DNA from: Actinomycetota bacterium | GTDB taxonomy: Bacteria > Actinomycetota > Rubrobacteria > Rubrobacterales > Rubrobacteraceae | DNA length: 64,000 nucleotides | Assembly (NCBI GenBank): GCA_004563715.1 | Contig: SIRX01000144.1 | Coordinates: 1-64,000 of the forward strand | Reading direction: 5' to 3' | Shown here: positions 60,091 to 64,000 of the stretch, one piece after another | Numbering within the stretch: position 1 is the first letter of the stretch | How the letters are laid out: each line of letters opens with the position of its first letter | Made by a program: the position numbers and the translations under genes | The notes under the pieces: generated by a model | Database searches by the model: none | What the model was told of the DNA's origin: nothing | What the model saw: only the letters and a program-made list of their open reading frames with translations

Positions 60091-60470
60091 GTAACCGCGA
60101 TGTGTGTGCTGGATCTCGTTGACGGTGGTCTTGGAGAGTCCGAGCTTCTTCGCTATCTCCCGCTGGGATAACTCCTCGACCTCCGAGAGCCGGACGACTT
60201 CCGGGGCCTGACGGTCGGATGACCGGTAGCCGGGCCGTCGACCAAACCTCTGTCCACGAGCCTTGGCCGCCGCTACCCCGAGCGCACGCGCTCCCGGAGT
60301 AGGTCATGTTCGAACTCGACGAGAGAAGCCATCAGGCTGGCGATTAGCTTCCCCTGCGGCGTCGCTAGATCGCACGCCAATCCCGTCTGGGCGATCAGCG
60401 AGACGTCCCAAGAGGCGAGTTGTCCCAGTGTGTCCCCCAAGGAGCACTGGCAGAAGATCTGCTCGAACAT
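60091..60470 (-). pseudogene. Frameshifted, N-terminally truncated serine recombinase (resolvase)
   Basis: DLATPQGKLIASLMASLVEFEHDLLRERVRSG* then +1 frame VAAAKARGQRFGRRPGYRSSDRQAPEVVRLSEVEELSQREIAKKLGLSKTTVNEIQHTHRGY. Confidence 0.88.
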
Positions 60471-60570
60471 CCCGCTGGAGAGTGAACAAGGAGGTCAAGA
60501 GGAGGACGAACGTGGTGGGCATCTTCCCCGACGAGGCGGCTATCATCCCTCGTCGGACAGAACTGGGAGT
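60460..60570 (+). mobile_element. IS256-family transposase C-terminal fragment
   Basis: NIPLE(R)-frameshift-VNKEVKRRTNVVGIFPDEAAII. Confidence 0.8.
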
Positions 60571-60737
60571 TGAAGCTGTAGCCTTTCCGCAAACCGCGAA
60601 CGGGCGCGGGTACACCGCGAGCAAGCAGGCATCCGCTGGCGTTCGTAACGGTCCTGGAAGGCGCGCCCCGCATACCGCCGGTCTTCAGGCATCCGGCCAC
60701 CCGGGGTAAACTGGCGGGGAGCGAGGAAAGGAGCGGG

Positions 60738-61970
60738 ATGCCGACGGTAGTTCTTGTGGGGACCCTGGATACAAAGGGCGAGGAGTACGCGTTCCTGGGC
60801 GACCGGCTCCGGGAGCACGGTGTGGATACCCTTCTGGTGGACGCGGGCGTGCTGGGCGAGCCGCGGACCGAACCGGACGTTACGCGCGAGGAGGTGGCCC
60901 GGGCGGGCGGCGCGGACGTCGAAGACCTGGTCCGGGCTGGCGACCGGGGGGCGGCGGTCGAGGCGATGGCCCGCGGGGCGGGCGAGGTCCTCAAGCGGCT
61001 GCACGCCGAGGGCCGGCTGGACGGCGTGATGGGGTGCGGCGGCTCCGGCGGGTCGGCGCTCGTGACCCAGGCCATGCGGGAGCTGCCGGTCGGCGTGCCG
61101 AAGCTCGTGGTCTCGACGATGGCCTCGGGGGATACGCGGCCCTACGTGGGCGCGGTGGACGTGGCCATGATGTACTCGGTGGTGGACATCGCCGGGATCA
61201 ACCAGGTCTCCGCCCGCATCCTCGCCAACGCCGCCGGGGCCATAGCCGGGATGGCGCGGGCCGAGGTCCCCGAGGACGCGCGGGCGGACAAGCCCCTCGT
61301 GGGCGCCACGATGTTCGGGGTCACGACCCCGGCGGTGGACGCCGCCCGCGGACGGCTGGAGGAGCTGGGCTACGAGGTGCTCGTCTTCCACGCCACGGGA
61401 ACCGGCGGCCAGTCGATGGAAGCCCTCATGCGCGACGGGTTTATCACGGCGGCGCTGGACCTCACGACGACCGAGCTCGCCGACGACCTGGTGGGCGGCG
61501 TGCTCTCGGCAGGGCCGGACCGGCTGGAGGCGGCCGGGGAGCTCGGCGTACCGCAGGTGGTCTCTTTAGGTGCCCTGGACATGGTCAACTTCGGGCCGAT
61601 GGAGAGCGTGCCCCAGGAGTTCCGGGACCGCAACCTCTACGTCCACAACCCCACCGTTACGCTCATGCGGACCACGCCGGAGGAGTGCGCCGAGCTGGGG
61701 CGGCGCATCGCCCGCAAGCTAAACGCCGCGAAGGGGCCGGTCACGCTCTTCGTGCCGCTCGGGGGCGTCTCGCTCATAGACACCGAGGGCCAGCCCTTTC
61801 ACGACCCGGAGGCGGACCGGGCGCTCTTCGACGCCCTGCGTGAGAACCTGGACGAGAACGTCGAGGTACGGGAGATGGAGACCGACATAAACGACCCGGA
61901 GTTCGCCCGGGCGATGGCCGAGAGGCTGCACGAGCACTACCAGGCATGGAGCCAGAGGAAGGAGGCGTGA
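60738..61970 (+). CDS. Tm-1-like ATP-binding domain protein (UPF0261)
   Basis: [78 protein letters not shown]. Confidence 0.93.
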   Translation: MPTVVLVGTLDTKGEEYAFLGDRLREHGVDTLLVDAGVLGEPRTEPDVTREEVARAGGADVEDLVRAGDRGAAVEAMARGAGEVLKRLHAEGRLDGVMGCGGSGGSALVTQAMRELPVGVPKLVVSTMASGDTRPYVGAVDVAMMYSVVDIAGINQVSARILANAAGAIAGMARAEVPEDARADKPLVGATMFGVTTPAVDAARGRLEELGYEVLVFHATGTGGQSMEALMRDGFITAALDLTTTELADDLVGGVLSAGPDRLEAAGELGVPQVVSLGALDMVNFGPMESVPQEFRDRNLYVHNPTVTLMRTTPEECAELGRRIARKLNAAKGPVTLFVPLGGVSLIDTEGQPFHDPEADRALFDALRENLDENVEVREMETDINDPEFARAMAERLHEHYQAWSQRKEA

Positions 61971-62791
61971 TGCGGCGGGAAGAGGCGCTCTTGCGGCTGC
62001 GGGAGCAGGTGGAGAGCGGGAGGCCGATCATCGGAGCGGGGGCCGGGACCGGGCTCTCGGCCAAGTGCGCCGAGGCGGGTGGAGTTGACCTGATCATCAT
62101 CTACAACTCCGGCCGCTACCGGATGGCCGGGCGCGGCTCGCTCGCCGGCCTGCTCCCCTACGGCGACGCCAACGAAATAGTCGTGGACATGGCCCGCGAG
62201 GTCCTCCCGATAGTAAAGGACACGCCCGTGCTCGCCGGCGTCTGCGGCACCGACCCCTTCCGCCTGATGCCGGTCTTCCTCGAGCAGCTCAAGGAGATAG
62301 GTTTCTCCGGGGTGCAGAACTTCCCGACCGTGGGCCTCTTCGACGGCAACTTCCGCCAGAACCTGGAAGAGACCGGCATGGGCTTCGAGTTGGAGGTGGA
62401 GATGATCCGGCTCGCCCGCGAGCTGGACCTGCTCACCGCCCCCTACGTCTTCAATGAGGAGGAGGCCCGCGCGATGGCCGGAGCCGGGGCCGACGTGCTG
62501 GTGCCCCACATGGGCCTCACCACCAGCGGGACCATCGGGGCGCAGACCGCCCTCACGCTGGAGGAGTCCGTCGAACGGGTGCAGACGATGCACGACGCGG
62601 CCAAAGAGGTCAACGAAGACGTGCTCGTGCTCTGCCACGGCGGTCCCATAGCCGAGCCAGACGATGCCCAGTACGTGCTGGAGAACACTACCGGCGTCGT
62701 CGGTTTCTTCGGGGCGTCGAGCATGGAGCGGCTGCCGACCGAGACGGCGATGACCGAGAACATGAAGCGGTTCAAGAGCATCGGCTCCTAG
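61970..62791 (+). CDS. Phosphoenolpyruvate hydrolase-family TIM-barrel protein (Tm-1 C-terminal-like)
   Basis: [76 protein letters not shown]. Confidence 0.92.
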   Translation: MRREEALLRLREQVESGRPIIGAGAGTGLSAKCAEAGGVDLIIIYNSGRYRMAGRGSLAGLLPYGDANEIVVDMAREVLPIVKDTPVLAGVCGTDPFRLMPVFLEQLKEIGFSGVQNFPTVGLFDGNFRQNLEETGMGFELEVEMIRLARELDLLTAPYVFNEEEARAMAGAGADVLVPHMGLTTSGTIGAQTALTLEESVERVQTMHDAAKEVNEDVLVLCHGGPIAEPDDAQYVLENTTGVVGFFGASSMERLPTETAMTENMKRFKSIGS

Positions 62792-62925
62792 ACCCCCCAA
62801 CGTCACACGAACACCGCCTTCAGAGAGCAGCCGGGTTGGAACCGCGCGTAAGGAGCTGCCTCCCGCCACCGCTATCCGGCGGGGTAAAATGGGTGTGGCG
62901 CAACCCTTCGGGAAAGGGGAATGAC

Positions 62926-64000
62926 ATGCCCATCTTCGAGAAGCTGGACGAGTACCGCTACGAGCAGCTCGTGTTCTGTCACGACAAGGCCACGGGGCTG
63001 CGCGCGATAGTAGCCATCCACGACACGACGCTGGGGCCGGCTTTGGGCGGCTGCCGGATGTACCCCTACGCCACCGAGGAGGAGGCGATAGTGGACGTGC
63101 TGCGGCTGGCGCGCGGAATGACCTACAAGGCCGCCGCCAGCGGCCTCAACCTCGGGGGCGGCAAGTCGGTGATCATCGGGGACCCGGAGCGGGACAAGTC
63201 CGAGGAGCTGTTCCGGTCTTTCGGCCGCTACCTGGAGACGCTCGGGGGCCGCTACATCGTGGCCGAGGACGTGGGCACCTCGACGGAGGACATGGAGAAC
63301 ATCCGCATCGAGACCTCCAACGTCGTCGGGGTGGACGTTACCCACGGCGGCTCGGGCGACCCGTCGCCGTTCACCGCCCTGGGCGTGTTGCAGGGGATGC
63401 GGGCCTGCGTCGAGGAGGTCTTCGGGACGCCCTCGCTGGAGGGGCTCACGGTGGCGGTGCAGGGGCTCGGGCACGTGGGGAGCAACCTCTGCAAGCTGCT
63501 GGACGAGGATGGGGCGAACCTGATCGTGACCGACATCAACCGGGAGGCCGTTGAGCGCGCGGTCGCCGCCTTCGGGGCCAAGTCGGTGGCGCCGGAGGAG
63601 ATCCTGGCCGTCCCCTGCGACGTGTTCGCCCCGTGCGCTTTAGGCGCGGTGGTCAACGACGAGACCCTGCCCGGCTTCCGGTGCGCCATCATAGCGGGCA
63701 GCGCCAACAACATCCTGCACGAGCCGCGCCACGGGGAGGCGCTCGTCGAACGGGGCATCCTGTATGCCCCGGACTACGTCATAAACGCCGGCGGCCTAAT
63801 AAACGTCGCGGATGAGTTAGAAGGCTACAACGAGCAGCGGGCCACCAAGCGTGTCCTGCGCATCTACGAGTCGGTAAAGAGGATCCTCGCCATCGCCAAG
63901 CGCGACGGCGTGCCGCCGGGCGTCGCCGCCGACACCTCCGCTTTGGAGCGCATCGCCGCCATAAAGTCCATCGAACGCCTCCACACCGGCCATCCCTACG
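62926..64000 (+). CDS. Leu/Val/Phe (Glu-family) dehydrogenase, runs off window end
   Basis: Not in supplied ORF track; frame from ATG 62926 open to the end: [48 protein letters not shown]...[17 protein letters not shown]...[15 protein letters not shown]. Confidence 0.93.
   Translation, partial: MPIFEKLDEYRYEQLVFCHDKATGLRAIVAIHDTTLGPALGGCRMYPYATEEEAIVDVLRLARGMTYKAAASGLNLGGGKSVIIGDPERDKSEELFRSFGRYLETLGGRYIVAEDVGTSTEDMENIRIETSNVVGVDVTHGGSGDPSPFTALGVLQGMRACVEEVFGTPSLEGLTVAVQGLGHVGSNLCKLLDEDGANLIVTDINREAVERAVAAFGAKSVAPEEILAVPCDVFAPCALGAVVNDETLPGFRCAIIAGSANNILHEPRHGEALVERGILYAPDYVINAGGLINVADELEGYNEQRATKRVLRIYESVKRILAIAKRDGVPPGVAADTSALERIAAIKSIERLHTGHPY

Overview
The window is GC-rich bacterial chromosome that looks like a Rubrobacter-type actinobacterium (inferred from gene content, not tested). 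From left to right it contains: (1) a minus-strand NADH dehydrogenase block nuoA-B-C-D-H-I in which nuoE/F/G are absent between D and H; (2) an M20 peptidase and murA; (3) a complete F-type ATP synthase operon; (4) a housekeeping block (dCMP deaminase, upp, glyA, tsaC, prmC, prfA, DUF1385, type-B rpmE, rho, glpX); (5) a cyclic-2,3-DPG-synthetase-like gene, a metallophosphoesterase, argS, DUF3006, rlmH and a WalJ-like MBL protein; (6) a stress-flavoured region with a lipoprotein-type class-E-like sortase, two Tat-exported ferritin-like proteins, ECF sigma/anti-sigma, dodecin, a BASS transporter, a GH63 mannosylglycerate-hydrolase-like enzyme, UvsE, a CoA-binding protein, citrate synthase, a BCCT transporter and Hsp20; (7) a ~16 kb co-directional catabolic island with an orphan sugar-type SBP, SSS symporter, N-carbamoylsarcosine-amidase-like hydrolase, HyuB/HyuA, HMG-CoA-lyase-like, CaiB, muconolactone-isomerase-like, FAD-linked oxidase, a three-subunit xanthine-dehydrogenase-like enzyme and a ureidoglycolate-lyase-like protein, followed by a GntR regulator; (8) a graveyard of hydrolase, serine-recombinase and IS256 fragments around a HAD gene; (9) a Tm-1-like gene pair and a Leu/Val-dehydrogenase-like gene cut by the window end. 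The strongest candidate for an undescribed system is the catabolic island. Two sigma70-like promoters, one in front of the island and one in front of the GntR gene, each carry a TTGTATACAA palindrome at the predicted start site. No tRNA, rRNA or CRISPR array was identified by eye.
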